From JAQUBU01 sp036677685 (GTDB taxonomy: Bacteria; Bacillota; Syntrophomonadia; Syntrophomonadales; Syntrophomonadaceae): a stretch of DNA of 41,983 nt. This document shows, piece after piece, positions 33,209-41,480 of the stretch. The position numbers were made by a program, and so were the translations under genes. The stretch covers positions 1-41,983 of the forward strand of contig JAVBWA010000003.1 of NCBI GenBank assembly GCA_036677685.1, given 5' to 3'. Every line of letters starts with the position of its first letter. The stretch's first letter is position 1. The notes below the pieces were generated by a model. It had not been told where the DNA came from. It did no database searches and saw nothing but the letters and a program-made list of their open reading frames with translations.

Positions 33209-33775
33209 GTGGATTACGGTATTGTTGTAATAGGTGCTTCTCTTGGAGGGCTGTACGCCATTCGAACCATCCTGGAAGGATTGCCGAGGGAGTTTCCAAT
33301 GCCTGTAGCAATTGTTCAGCACAGAGATAAGAATTCCGAAGAACCGCTGAGTTTATATTTGCAAAGTTACAGCAATTTGGAAACAGTTGAAGTCTGTGAC
33401 AAGGATAATATTGTACCGGGTCGCGTCTTTATCGCGCCTCCTGATTATCATCTGCTTATTGAGGATGGATGGTTTTCGCTGTCCACCGATGCACAGGTGT
33501 GGTATTCGCGTCCGTCTATCGACGTTTTGTTTGAATCGGCCGCATTTATCTACGGCAGGAGAACAATCGGGATCATACTGACGGGAGCCAATCAGGACGG
33601 TACCTGTGGCCTGAAAGAAATAAAAAGATACGGCGGGCTGACGATAGCACAGGACCCCGTGACGTCTGAATGCGGTATTATGCCGGAAAGTGCGATTTCA
33701 GCCCATGTTGTGGACAAAGTGATGCCGCTTGAATCAATAAGCGGATTTTTAACCGGGATTTCCTGCAAAAAATAA
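33209..33775 (+). CDS. cheB: CheB-type protein-glutamate methylesterase without receiver domain
   Basis: 188 residues, the catalytic domain only. The Ser-His-Asp triad reads S11 (IGASLGG), H38 (VQHRD) and D130 (TGANQDGT); the FIAPPDYHLL segment is also typical. Lacking the usual N-terminal receiver, it is either constitutive or activated by contact with one of the neighbouring receivers. The GTG start comes one base after the cheR stop. Forms a methylation/demethylation pair with cheR. Confidence 0.92.
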   Translation: MDYGIVVIGASLGGLYAIRTILEGLPREFPMPVAIVQHRDKNSEEPLSLYLQSYSNLETVEVCDKDNIVPGRVFIAPPDYHLLIEDGWFSLSTDAQVWYSRPSIDVLFESAAFIYGRRTIGIILTGANQDGTCGLKEIKRYGGLTIAQDPVTSECGIMPESAISAHVVDKVMPLESISGFLTGISCKK

Positions 33776-33798
33776 CATGCAATTATCGCTGGGAGATT

Positions 33799-35385
33799 AT
33801 GAATATGAAACATACATATAAGCCGAATATTTTGATCGTTGACGATGATCAAAAAAAATTAAAGATAATGGAAGAAATATTGTCCGATATGGAACTGAAT
33901 ATCATGAAAGCCGTTTCGGGGAATGAGGCTTTCAGGCTGCTGATGAAAAATGATTTTGCCGTTATTCTTCTTGATGTGAAAATGCCGGGAATAGATGGGT
34001 TTGAAACTGCGGAACTGATCAGGAAAAGGGCCAAGTCCCAAAATACGCCGATTATTTTTATTACATCGTACAGCCCCGATGAGATCAATGTTAAAAAGGG
34101 GTATTCCCTCGGGTCGGTGGATTATATTTTCGCTCCCATCAACCCTGAAATATTAAAAGCCAAAGTATCGGTGTTTGTTAAACTGGTTCGTTTGAATGAG
34201 GAGACGAACGCGGTAACCCTGCAGACGGAAAAAATAAACAGAGAATTGAGCATATCAAACGAAAAATACAATATGCTCAAAAGTACCAATGAAAGACTGA
34301 ATTTTATATTTAATTCCATGCCGGTCGTAATATTTACGCTGAAGGCTACGGAGGATTTCACGGTGACATTCGCCACCCAGAATACACTGGAACAGTTGGG
34401 TTATGAGGCCGCTGAATTTATAGAGAATCCCGGCCTGTGGGTGGAATGCATTCACGGTAACGATATGGAACAGGTTTTTTCAGGCTTTCCCAAACTGTTT
34501 GCAGAAGGACGTTATACCTGTGAATACAGATTTAAGCGTAAATGCGGGGATTACATCTGGGTACAGAATGTGCTCAAGCTTATTAATGAGGACGACAATG
34601 ATCTGCCGGTTGAGATCATCGGCTGCCTGATAGATATTTCAGAAAGGAAATTGACCGAGGAACAACTGGTACGCAAGGCGGAGGAACTGGAACGCTCAAA
34701 CGCGGAACTGGAACATTTTGCATATATTGCATCCCATGATTTGCAGGAACCTCTAAGGGCAATCAGCAGTTATCTGCAGCTCATAGAACGGAAGAGCTAC
34801 TTTGAAGCGTTTGATGAAAAGGGCAAAGACTATTTTACAAGAGTCATAAAGGGCGCTAAAAGGATGCAGGATATGATTAATGATCTGTTGGAGTATTCCC
34901 GTGTGGTTTCAAACAGGGATATGTTTACGCCGTGCGATTGCAATGAAATCGTGCATGAATCGCTTAACAATCTGAGAATCGCCATTAAGGAAAACGGAGC
35001 AACGATCAACTGCGGAACCCTGCCGGTCATCAGAGGAAATCAAGGCCAAATGCTCCGAGTTTTTCAAAATATTATCGGAAATAGTCTGAAATTTCACAAG
35101 GAAAACGAAGCGCCGGTCATCGACGTCAAAGCTGCAAGGGAAAGCGATAAATGGGTTTTCTCTTTTAAAGACAATGGAATCGGAATCAGGGAAGAATCAA
35201 AAGATAGGATATTTGATATTTTTCAGCGGCTGAATGCCAGAGACAAATATCCGGGAACCGGTATCGGGCTGGCCGTGTGCAAAAAGGCCATAGCCAACCA
35301 CGGAGGGGAAATATGGGTGGAGTCGGAATTTGGAAATGGCTCGATCTTTTATTTTTCAATACCAGACGTAAAGGAGAAAATTTGA
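33799..35385 (+). CDS. REC-PAS histidine kinase (phytochrome-type HisKA)
   Basis: 528 residues: a receiver (about 8-130; LLDVKMPGIDG), a coiled region, a PAS_3-type domain with its PAC tail (about 165-290), then HisKA with H313 in ASHDLQEPLRA, the form found in Cph1/phytochrome-type kinases, and HATPase_c (NIIGNSLKFH; DNGIGI; GTGIGLAV). No membrane helix and no GAF/PHY chromophore domain. An N-terminal receiver suggests that it acts in the middle of a phosphorelay, loosely like CikA or SasA partners of cyanobacterial Kai. The following gene is an Rcp1-like regulator one base downstream. Confidence 0.92.
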   Translation: MNMKHTYKPNILIVDDDQKKLKIMEEILSDMELNIMKAVSGNEAFRLLMKNDFAVILLDVKMPGIDGFETAELIRKRAKSQNTPIIFITSYSPDEINVKKGYSLGSVDYIFAPINPEILKAKVSVFVKLVRLNEETNAVTLQTEKINRELSISNEKYNMLKSTNERLNFIFNSMPVVIFTLKATEDFTVTFATQNTLEQLGYEAAEFIENPGLWVECIHGNDMEQVFSGFPKLFAEGRYTCEYRFKRKCGDYIWVQNVLKLINEDDNDLPVEIIGCLIDISERKLTEEQLVRKAEELERSNAELEHFAYIASHDLQEPLRAISSYLQLIERKSYFEAFDEKGKDYFTRVIKGAKRMQDMINDLLEYSRVVSNRDMFTPCDCNEIVHESLNNLRIAIKENGATINCGTLPVIRGNQGQMLRVFQNIIGNSLKFHKENEAPVIDVKAARESDKWVFSFKDNGIGIREESKDRIFDIFQRLNARDKYPGTGIGLAVCKKAIANHGGEIWVESEFGNGSIFYFSIPDVKEKI

Positions 35386-35386
35386 A

Positions 35387-35830
35387 ATGAAAAGTATGAA
35401 TCTGATAGAAATTTTATTGGTTGAGGATAATGAGGACGATATTATTCTGACCAAAGAGGCATTTGAGGAAAACAGGCTGGCAAACAAACTGAATGTCGTT
35501 AAGACCGGTATGGACGCCATAAGATATTTGAAAAAAGAGGAACCGTATTCGGATGCCGTAAAGCCCAATATCATTTTGTTGGATCTTAATCTTCCGGAAA
35601 TGTCCGGGGTTGAAGTGCTGCAGAAAATAAAAAATGAGGAAGATCTGCAAGATATTCCGGTTGTTATCCTTACGACTTCCAATCTTGAACAGGACATAGT
35701 AAAGAGCTATAAGCTGCATGCCAACTGTTATATCAATAAGCCTGTTAATCTAGATAATTTTTTTGAAGTTATCAAGGTGTTTGGGGAATTTTGGTTTTCG
35801 ATAGTAACGCTTCCGGACAGAAATACATGA
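35387..35830 (+). CDS. Rcp1-like single-domain response regulator
   Basis: 147 residues, a receiver only. Acidic E13/D14, the phospho-acceptor D66 in LLDLNLPEMSG, TT in VILTTS and K in INKPVN are in place. The LVEDNEDDIILTKEAFEE start and long alpha4 region resemble Rcp1, the partner of phytochrome-type kinases, which fits the HisKA type of the gene before it. Output must be by protein contact. Its stop overlaps an ATG (ATGA) of the decayed PAS gene. Confidence 0.92.
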   Translation: MKSMNLIEILLVEDNEDDIILTKEAFEENRLANKLNVVKTGMDAIRYLKKEEPYSDAVKPNIILLDLNLPEMSGVEVLQKIKNEEDLQDIPVVILTTSNLEQDIVKSYKLHANCYINKPVNLDNFFEVIKVFGEFWFSIVTLPDRNT

Positions 35831-36243
35831 TAACAGGGGGTGTTTGCAGTTTCAGAATACGAGCAAAAAAGATGGACGATTGGCAGGGCAATGAGCGAAG
35901 GCTCCGTTATATAACCGATTATTTGCTGGAAATAATTATTGAAACCGATGGAAGCGGTATTATTAAATTTGCCAGTCCCTCCAATACTCCTCTTTTCAGT
36001 TATAATCCTCAGGAATTAATCGGAATATCGATTTACAATTTGTAGCATCCGGATGATATTATGATTCTGGATTCCGCCTTAAGCCGGGCTGTGGAGATAT
36101 TGCTTGATGATCTTCAAGATGATAAGGGGCGGGTTCTTCTTCCTCAAGGTCAAGAAATTACAGCTGTTTTAAAACAAAGACTCCAAAACTTTTCTCAGAA
36201 TACCTATCTTCGTAATAAAATTCGAGTGCTCCTCCCCAGTTAA
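35827..36243 (+). pseudogene. Decayed PAS-domain gene at the end of the kai-type cluster
   Basis: The frame encodes RRLRYITDYLLEIIIETD, then a PAS core ending PQELIGISIYNL, a TAG at 36043-36045, and continues in the same frame with HPDDIMILDSALSRAVE, exactly where PAS domains read 'IHPDD'. After that the sequence switches to DDKGRVLLPQGQEITAVLKQRL, which resembles the region before HD-GYP domains, and stops at 36243. The start is also unclear: ATG 35827 overlaps the previous stop, but the good SD AGGGGGTG points to another frame, so a frameshift near 35870 is likely. Best read as a dead sensor gene, perhaps a fused remnant. Confidence 0.65.
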
Positions 36244-36862
36244 CAAAATAAGCGAAGTTAAAATGACAACTTGGGGACTTATCTTATTGTCGCTGATGCC
36301 AAGCCAATTGCGGCTCCGTTCTTTACGGCTCTTGAAGTTTCGTCGACGGAGCCGATTTGCTACATTCTACCGATGCTTTGGATGTGTGCCTTTCTTGACT
36401 TTTTCAATGCACCAATATGTAACCAATGCGGCCACTTCTTTTTATGTAAAACCTCTTCGAAGGCGTAGGGCTATAATCTGCCTGGTAATCTTTGCTATGC
36501 TTATCAGGAGCAATAATCCTGTTCTTAGTAGAAAATGAATCTCCAAATGATTCCTCTCGAAAGTAATATACTATCCGAAAGCTCGCCTGCTATCCTTGAA
36601 ACCACCTTTTTCGTGGGATTTGTAAGGCTGAAGTACATTTTTGTAAGATTCACTTTTCAAATCTTAATTTACCAGTCCCTATATATTGATTTCAAGGGAC
36701 ATGGCAATAATTTGTTTTACGTTTGGCAGCATTCTATTATGCCCGGTTTTACACACATATGTAGCGTTGTTCGTACACCTTAATATCAAAAAATTAATCC
36801 CGTAAAGCAATCCTAATCATTCCACCGTCGTATTTCTCGCTATTTCTAGGTGTTTCCATAGA
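36244..36862. other. Decayed intergenic DNA, no intact gene
   Basis: Several short open frames exist (for example 36271-36468 and 36535-36783) but none has a ribosome site, plausible composition or recognisable motif. The one identifiable piece is the antitoxin relic at 36395. Confidence 0.5.
36395..36495 (-). pseudogene. Relic of a HigA/XRE antitoxin gene
   Basis: Minus-strand translation gives ITRQIIALRLRRGFT, a TAA, then KEVAALV. The intact antitoxin at 41201 reads ITRQIIALRLQRGLTQKEVAQRV, so the Gln codon CAA has become TAA. DNA identity is high over about 55 bases (36438-36490 against 41338-41390) and breaks down into deletions to the left. No toxin remnant is seen beside it. Confidence 0.75.
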
Positions 36863-37207
36863 TTGTTAGTTGGCATATTAATTGCATATATTAATGAGTT
36901 GGATCATGAAGAAGAATGTAAAAAATTGTTTGCGGTATTGGTTATGTGTTTAGCCTTATTAATGATAGAAAAGGCACATGGTATTCTAGCAGCCATAGAA
37001 TTGCGTGTGGTATATATACTAATTGGTTTCAAAGCTTTTAAGCGTAATTATAAAATCGAAATTGCTTGAAACGTGGCTGTATTTAACACTACTTCTGTCT
37101 TTCCTGATAAATGGATCGGAGCCATTTCCAGTCCTTATATTATTGTTCTGGGGGTAATTGTATTTGTTTTTTTGCTTCTTCATGGTCAATGTAGAAAAAA
37201 TGATTAG
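36863..37207 (+). pseudogene. Possible decayed small membrane protein(s)
   Basis: Two abutting frames: 36863-37069 (TTG start, LLVGILIAYIN...LAAIELRVVYILIGF) and 37073-37207 (GTG start, 44 codons, PYIIVLGVIVFVFLLLHG). Both encode hydrophobic helices but have no clear ribosome site and no family I recognise. They may be pieces of one decayed membrane protein upstream of the chemoreceptor. Confidence 0.2.
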
Positions 37208-37219
37208 GGGGGTAAAAAT

Positions 37220-39193
37220 GTGAAATTTACACAAAGTCTCAGGTTTAAGCTTTTGGTTTGGATTCTAATCGCATGTTTTATTGCATTAGCTGGACAAAGT
37301 GTGGTTTCTTACTTCAACAGCAGGAGTATCGTCGAAGCTCAGATCAATGATCAATGCCAGAGTCTGGTGATGTCTACGGGTAATGAAATAGATAGCTGGA
37401 TCCAGGGTTATTACAATCAGTTCGAGGCCATCGCCAAGGTTGATCAGATTGTGGATATGGATGCAGCAGCGATTCCAGGAGTGATGTCGCGTTATATTAC
37501 CTCTGAACAAGAGAATTTCTTTGTCATCTGGCCCGATGGTACGCCCCTGGGTGCCGGTGGAGAAAAAAGAGACTTCAAGTTAAATGAGCGCGACTATTTT
37601 AAGGCGGCCATGGCAGGAAAGTCCAACGTAGGTTCACCAGTGTTGTCCAAAGTAACTGGTAATGTAGTCTTGCCGATCGCCGTTCCTATATATAAAGATA
37701 AAAAAGTTATCGGGGTTGTTGCGGCAACGATAAAGGCTGATAAGCTGGTGGATATGGTTAAGTTGGTGAAGGTTGGGCAGACTGGTTATGCTACGATAGT
37801 AGACCAAAACGGGGTGTTTGTATGCCACCCGGATAAGGAGTTTATCCTCAAAAAGAGCATAAAGGATCTGGGCAGCAGCTATGACGGAATAGCAGAGAAA
37901 GTACACAACAAGGAGCCAGGAATTACAACAGTATCGGACGATGGTATCGATAAAATTGTGGCTCATTCACCTATCTCATATACCGGTTGGTCGATTTCGG
38001 TGTCCGTTCCCCAGAAAGAAATAAACCAGCCCCTAAATAAGATGCTTAGGAACACGATATTAGTTTCTGTTTTTACCTTGCTGGCCTTATTTGCCCTGCT
38101 CTGGTTCATCAGTGGCAAGTTAACCCGACCGTTTGCTGAGATGACTGGTGTTACGCTTCGTCTTTCCCAGGGGGATTTAACACAGACGATCAAGAGTAGA
38201 GACAAATCTGAAGTCGGCGTATTGGCCAACTCATTAGGAGAAATGAACGAAAGCCTTAAGCAATCTTTTAAGAGAATTGCCGACAGCGCAAACATTTTAT
38301 CCAATGCTTCACAGAATCTGATATCGTCGGCTGAACAAAGTGGAAGAGCATCAGAGCAGGTCAGCGCCAGTGCCGAAGAAGTGGCCAAAGCCGCCGTATC
38401 ACAGGCGCAAGACGCGGGAAGAACCAGCGAATTGGCCCAGCAGGTCGGCTATGCTATGCAGTCCGTAGGAGAAAGCACGGAGAAGATTTCTCAAGAGTCG
38501 CTTAATTTTAAAAGGATCGTAGAAAAGGTAACAATGTTGATTAAACGCCAAAGAGATGATATGACACTCACCGTGGAACGGACCAATAAGGTGTCTGTTG
38601 TCATAAGGGATCTCGATTCCAAAACTCAGCAAATAGGTGAAATTATAACGGTTATCGCTGATATCGCCAGCCAAACCAACCTGTTGGCACTTAACGCTGC
38701 CATAGAAGCTGCCCGGGCTGGTGAATTGGGCAGGGGCTTTGCCGTTGTAGCTGAAGAGGTCAAGAAACTGGCTGCAGGAACTAACCAAGCGACTTTGCGT
38801 ATTGCATCCATAATAAATGAGGTCCAGGATCAGGTTGGACAGGTTGTTGAGGAAGTAAACCAAGTGGACATTTTGATTAAAGAGCAGGGTCACTCCCTGG
38901 GTGACAACATTGCTGTTTTTGGAGAACTCGAGCATGGGGCCCTCGAAATCGACAATTCCATTCAAGATGTATCAGCCACTTTTGAAGAATTGTTGGCTTC
39001 TGTAGACGAAATAGTACAAGCTATAGAAAACATATCCGCGGTAACCGAAGAATCAGCTGCCGCTGCTGAGCAAGTGACAGCAGTAACCCAAGACCAGCTG
39101 GCCGTTGTTCACAATATTGTTGATACTAGCCATGATTTGGATAACATGGCCCAGCAGTTAAAGAAAATTACCGACGGTTTTAAAATTAATTAA
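37220..39193 (+). CDS. Methyl-accepting chemotaxis protein with dCache sensor
   Basis: 657 residues. TM1 (about 12-34), a periplasm-side dCache_1 domain (about 40-275, with the RDYFKAAMAGK and GYATIVDQNGVFVCHPD segments), TM2 (about 282-303), HAMP (about 305-357) and a cytoplasmic signalling coil whose tip contains QTNLLALNAAIEAARAGE near residue 485. It should report an extracellular small molecule to CheA/CheW, which are not in the window. The GTG start has AGGGGGG 7 bases upstream. It is followed by two hairpins and is probably a single-gene unit, the nearest possible substrate for the CheR/CheB pair at 32371-33775. Confidence 0.94.
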   Translation: MKFTQSLRFKLLVWILIACFIALAGQSVVSYFNSRSIVEAQINDQCQSLVMSTGNEIDSWIQGYYNQFEAIAKVDQIVDMDAAAIPGVMSRYITSEQENFFVIWPDGTPLGAGGEKRDFKLNERDYFKAAMAGKSNVGSPVLSKVTGNVVLPIAVPIYKDKKVIGVVAATIKADKLVDMVKLVKVGQTGYATIVDQNGVFVCHPDKEFILKKSIKDLGSSYDGIAEKVHNKEPGITTVSDDGIDKIVAHSPISYTGWSISVSVPQKEINQPLNKMLRNTILVSVFTLLALFALLWFISGKLTRPFAEMTGVTLRLSQGDLTQTIKSRDKSEVGVLANSLGEMNESLKQSFKRIADSANILSNASQNLISSAEQSGRASEQVSASAEEVAKAAVSQAQDAGRTSELAQQVGYAMQSVGESTEKISQESLNFKRIVEKVTMLIKRQRDDMTLTVERTNKVSVVIRDLDSKTQQIGEIITVIADIASQTNLLALNAAIEAARAGELGRGFAVVAEEVKKLAAGTNQATLRIASIINEVQDQVGQVVEEVNQVDILIKEQGHSLGDNIAVFGELEHGALEIDNSIQDVSATFEELLASVDEIVQAIENISAVTEESAAAAEQVTAVTQDQLAVVHNIVDTSHDLDNMAQQLKKITDGFKIN

Positions 39194-39205
39194 TCCTGTT
39201 TAGGT

Positions 39206-39225
39206 CGGTTCTCCTCAGAGAACCG
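39206..39225 (+). terminator. Short hairpin after the chemoreceptor gene
   Basis: CGGTTCTC-CTCA-GAGAACCG, a perfect 8-bp stem 12 bases after the stop, without a T run. It may protect the 3' end or pause polymerase before the terminator that follows. Confidence 0.5.
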
Positions 39226-39228
39226 TTC

Positions 39229-39267
39229 AGCCTGTTGACAAAGTAAAAGTCAGCAGGCTTTTATTTT
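39229..39267 (+). terminator. Intrinsic terminator of the chemoreceptor gene
   Basis: AGCCTGTTGAC and GTCAGCAGGCT form an 11-position stem with a single mismatch, followed by TTTTATTTTT. Confidence 0.85.
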
Positions 39268-39278
39268 TAGGGGGGAAT

Positions 39279-39410
39279 ATGTTCCTAAAGCCCAATATTT
39301 CATATATGCAAGAAAAGTTGCTGCTAATACAAGTTCTTAAATACTGGTTAGATGAATCCAATATAAGTTTTTCTATGTCTGATCAACGTTGCCCCACCAG
39401 AAAATTGTAA
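39279..39410 (+). CDS. Small hypothetical ORF (43 aa)
   Basis: An ATG three bases after AGGGGGG opens a 43-codon frame (MFLKPNISYMQEKLLLIQ...). Spacing is short and composition unremarkable; no family recognised. The rest of 39411-39725 holds nothing I can support; the 77-codon frame at 39389-39622 lacks a ribosome site. Confidence 0.2.
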   Translation: MFLKPNISYMQEKLLLIQVLKYWLDESNISFSMSDQRCPTRKL

Positions 39411-39725
39411 AGGACAACCCGATGATACAAGTTATAAAAAATATGGCATTTTGTTCAGGTTATTTTCGCATCCTTTGCTCTCCTTTGGTATGTGTGAAGT
39501 CTTTGACGTTTACCCATGGGGGAGAACAAAGCAACAGTGGGGATACTGGCATTGCTGGTCTAGTATCTTGGTCATTGATGTTAAACAGTTGTTCACCTGG
39601 TTATAGATTGGAAGGGATTTAAGGGTTGCATTGTTTTTTACACATTGAACCCTTCTTTATTTCTAAAATAGCTATATGAGTTTGTGGAGGATTAATAAAA
39701 AAGAAGTGATGGCTACGATTGGGAA

Positions 39726-40355
39726 TTAATGGACCGGGTTTACTTTTGTTAGGTTCTTATGCCGACGTTTTGAGAATAACCAGTATACTATGCCAGCTAT
39801 CGCAGCAAAAAGTAAAATAAGCTGACTGAACTGAGTGACCAGCGGAACCACCTGCTCAAACGAATCACCAAACCAGAAGCCGATACCCAGGTTGAATGCC
39901 GACCATAAAGATTCGCCAAGGATAACCCAGCCGAGATAGACTACATACCTATAGGCGCTGAAACCGGCGGTTATATTCACCAATGGTCCCAGGGCTGAAA
40001 AGGGAAAACGGGTAAAAAATACAGTGGCACTACCGAAACGGGTGAAATAGCCCTCCAGCCTAGCGCCCCCCCTCTCTAACCAGCTGCCCATCCGGGGGAA
40101 TTTGGTAATTACTCCCGGCCCCGCTTTTCTCCATATGCAGTAGCTGATAGTATCGCCCAGAACAGAAAAGAACCAGACCTCCAGACCCAAAGTTATTATA
40201 TTGCCCCCATTTAAATAGGCAAAGGCACCGGAGGCAATCACCAGAAAATTGGCTCCTACCGGGATACCGTTAGTTTGTAGTATAATCAGCAATGCCAGAA
40301 AGGCTAAATTATATTGACGGAAAAGCTCGATCAGCCATACTACAAAGTCATTCAT
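39726..40355 (-). CDS. DedA/VTT-family membrane protein
   Basis: 209 residues with about five hydrophobic segments. The VTT (SNARE-associated Golgi) core reads YFTRFGSATVFFTRFPF then SALGPLVNITAG. DedA proteins act in envelope maintenance, and some flip polyprenyl-phosphate or phospholipid carriers. The usual PGxR motif is replaced here (RFPFSALGP), so the second conserved Arg is missing. The ATG overlaps the stop of the upstream small gene (ATGA), indicating coupled translation; it is the last gene of a three-gene minus-strand operon. Confidence 0.88.
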   Translation of the reverse strand: MNDFVVWLIELFRQYNLAFLALLIILQTNGIPVGANFLVIASGAFAYLNGGNIITLGLEVWFFSVLGDTISYCIWRKAGPGVITKFPRMGSWLERGGARLEGYFTRFGSATVFFTRFPFSALGPLVNITAGFSAYRYVVYLGWVILGESLWSAFNLGIGFWFGDSFEQVVPLVTQFSQLILLFAAIAGIVYWLFSKRRHKNLTKVNPVH

Positions 40356-40705
40356 GGCGATTGCTCCGAATTTCTCGCACTGTCCAAGATGCGCTGCACG
40401 TTTTGCTGCATTACTTCCGGAGGCTTGTCATACTTGATCTTCAGTTCACGCAGGGTTAGATTTTTATCCCCTGACTCGGGAACAATCTGCAGAAGATCAA
40501 ATACTTCCTGCACACTTAAGCCATAGCGTTCCGCTACTTCGTTAACCGTCATCCAGCGGTGAACAGTGATAGCATTATCCTGCCTGCTTTGCGAAGAGGG
40601 CAGGGGAAGGCCTTTCATTCCTTGATAAAACGATAAGGACAGTTTTAACGCGATAGCAATTAGTATAAGCAATAATATCGAAAGAAAAACTTGCTTCCCT
40701 CGCAC
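40352..40705 (-). CDS. Membrane-anchored small protein with C-terminal helix-turn-helix-like module
   Basis: 117 residues: a single N-terminal hydrophobic helix (VFLSILLLILIAIALKLSL) preceded by RGK, a short linker, then RWMTVNEVAERYGLSVQEVFDLLQI and TLRELKIKY, a short helical module also seen in the gene before it (TGKMALEEVSRVSGIPEEAF). Such modules occur in clostridial membrane proteins near DUF4405 or electron-transfer genes; no function is established. The module probably lies outside or at the membrane face rather than on DNA. Overlaps the DedA start by 4 bases. Confidence 0.65.
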   Translation of the reverse strand: MRGKQVFLSILLLILIAIALKLSLSFYQGMKGLPLPSSQSRQDNAITVHRWMTVNEVAERYGLSVQEVFDLLQIVPESGDKNLTLRELKIKYDKPPEVMQQNVQRILDSARNSEQSP

Positions 40706-40724
40706 CCTATATTCACCAACCCTG

Positions 40725-41084
40725 CTATTCTTTACTCAGGTATTCAACAACAAAGGTTCGTACATCAGAAGTTTCAAAGCCTTTGGGTGGACCAAGCTCC
40801 TTCAAGGGTATAGTAAAATCGTTGTCCTGCAATTGAAACCGCTCTTTGAAAGCTTCTTCAGGTATACCGGAAACCCGGCTGACTTCTTCAAGGGCCATTT
40901 TGCCGGTGATAGCGGCGGGGTCGAATTTGCCAGTCTGTTCAACCTGCTCAATCAGGGTTTTCTTAGTCCATTGAAAATCACCGGTGAGTGTAGTTACACC
41001 CAGGATTATAATGAAAACCGCCAGGACTACTACAAGAATTGAACTAATAACAACATGATCAGCGAATACGACGCCAAAGGCAAT
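40725..41084 (-). CDS. Membrane-anchored small protein without a standard start codon
   Basis: An uninterrupted frame of 119 codons that has no ATG, GTG or TTG before its transmembrane helix, so simple ORF calling misses it. It encodes FADHVVISSILVVVLAVFIIILG (a membrane helix, quoted in part), TGDFQWTKKTLIEQV, and a C-terminal FDPAAITGKMALEEVSRVSG module ending LKELGPPKGFETSDVRTFVV. Bounded upstream by TAG at 41085-41087; the first codon is ATT, with GGAG 11 bases before it. Either a rare ATT start is used or the 5' end has been lost by frameshift. It lies 19 bases upstream of the next gene and shares its C-terminal module, so the coding nature is well supported. Confidence 0.58.
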   Translation of the reverse strand: MAFGVVFADHVVISSILVVVLAVFIIILGVTTLTGDFQWTKKTLIEQVEQTGKFDPAAITGKMALEEVSRVSGIPEEAFKERFQLQDNDFTIPLKELGPPKGFETSDVRTFVVEYLSKE

Positions 41085-41162
41085 CTAAAAATATTCTCCG
41101 GCTTACCTTTATCACTGTTAGTTTATCTAATTTTAAGTCGGGTTACTGTCAATTTTACTGTC

Positions 41163-41176
41163 AAAACTTCTGTCAG
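41163..41176 (+). repeat. 14-bp direct repeat, left of the toxin-antitoxin pair
   Basis: AAAACTTCTGTCAG, identical to 41866-41879. Nearby ACTGTCA is repeated twice more (about 41145-41162). Confidence 0.8.
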
Positions 41177-41200
41177 TCCACAACAGTTTTAAGTTATATA

Positions 41201-41479
41201 CTACATTGGTTGTAGATCAATCTTAATATTAGCCTTTAATGCGTTAGCTAGTTTTATTAGAGTTTTTAAGCTTATATTTTGTTCTCCGTTTTCAATACGA
41301 GCAATAACTGATTGAGTAGTGCCAACTCGCTGGGCTACTTCTTTTTGTGTCAAACCTCTTTGAAGGCGTAGGGCTATAATCTGCCTGGTAATCTCATATG
41401 AGACTTCACTTTCCGCCCATACCCTTGAGAATTCAGGGTCTTTTAGACTGTCTTTAATATGCTGCTGTAAATCATTCAT
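41201..41479 (-). CDS. HigA-type XRE-family antitoxin
   Basis: 92 residues. A helix-turn-helix of the Cro/CI (XRE) type reads LRLQRGLTQKEVAQRVGTTQ then SVIARIENGEQNISLKTL. The antitoxin should neutralise the toxin encoded just upstream and repress the operon at the 28-bp palindrome at 41832. I start at ATG 41479, one base after the toxin stop, because AAAGGTGG lies 8 bases before it inside the toxin gene. Toxin-first order is the HigBA arrangement. A decayed copy exists at 36395. Confidence 0.9.
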   Translation of the reverse strand: MNDLQQHIKDSLKDPEFSRVWAESEVSYEITRQIIALRLQRGLTQKEVAQRVGTTQSVIARIENGEQNISLKTLIKLANALKANIKIDLQPM

Positions 41480-41480
41480 T

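Noticed and set aside
33592..33852. Minus-strand frame between cheB and the REC-PAS kinase
   Set aside because: Overlaps the catalytic end of CheB and the kinase start, both firmly identified.
36535..36783. 82-codon plus-strand frame in the decayed region
   Set aside because: No ribosome site, aromatic-rich composition typical of AT-rich non-coding DNA, and no motif.
39389..39622. 77-codon frame after the chemoreceptor gene
   Set aside because: No ribosome site; overlaps a better-placed small frame in another phase and has no family features.
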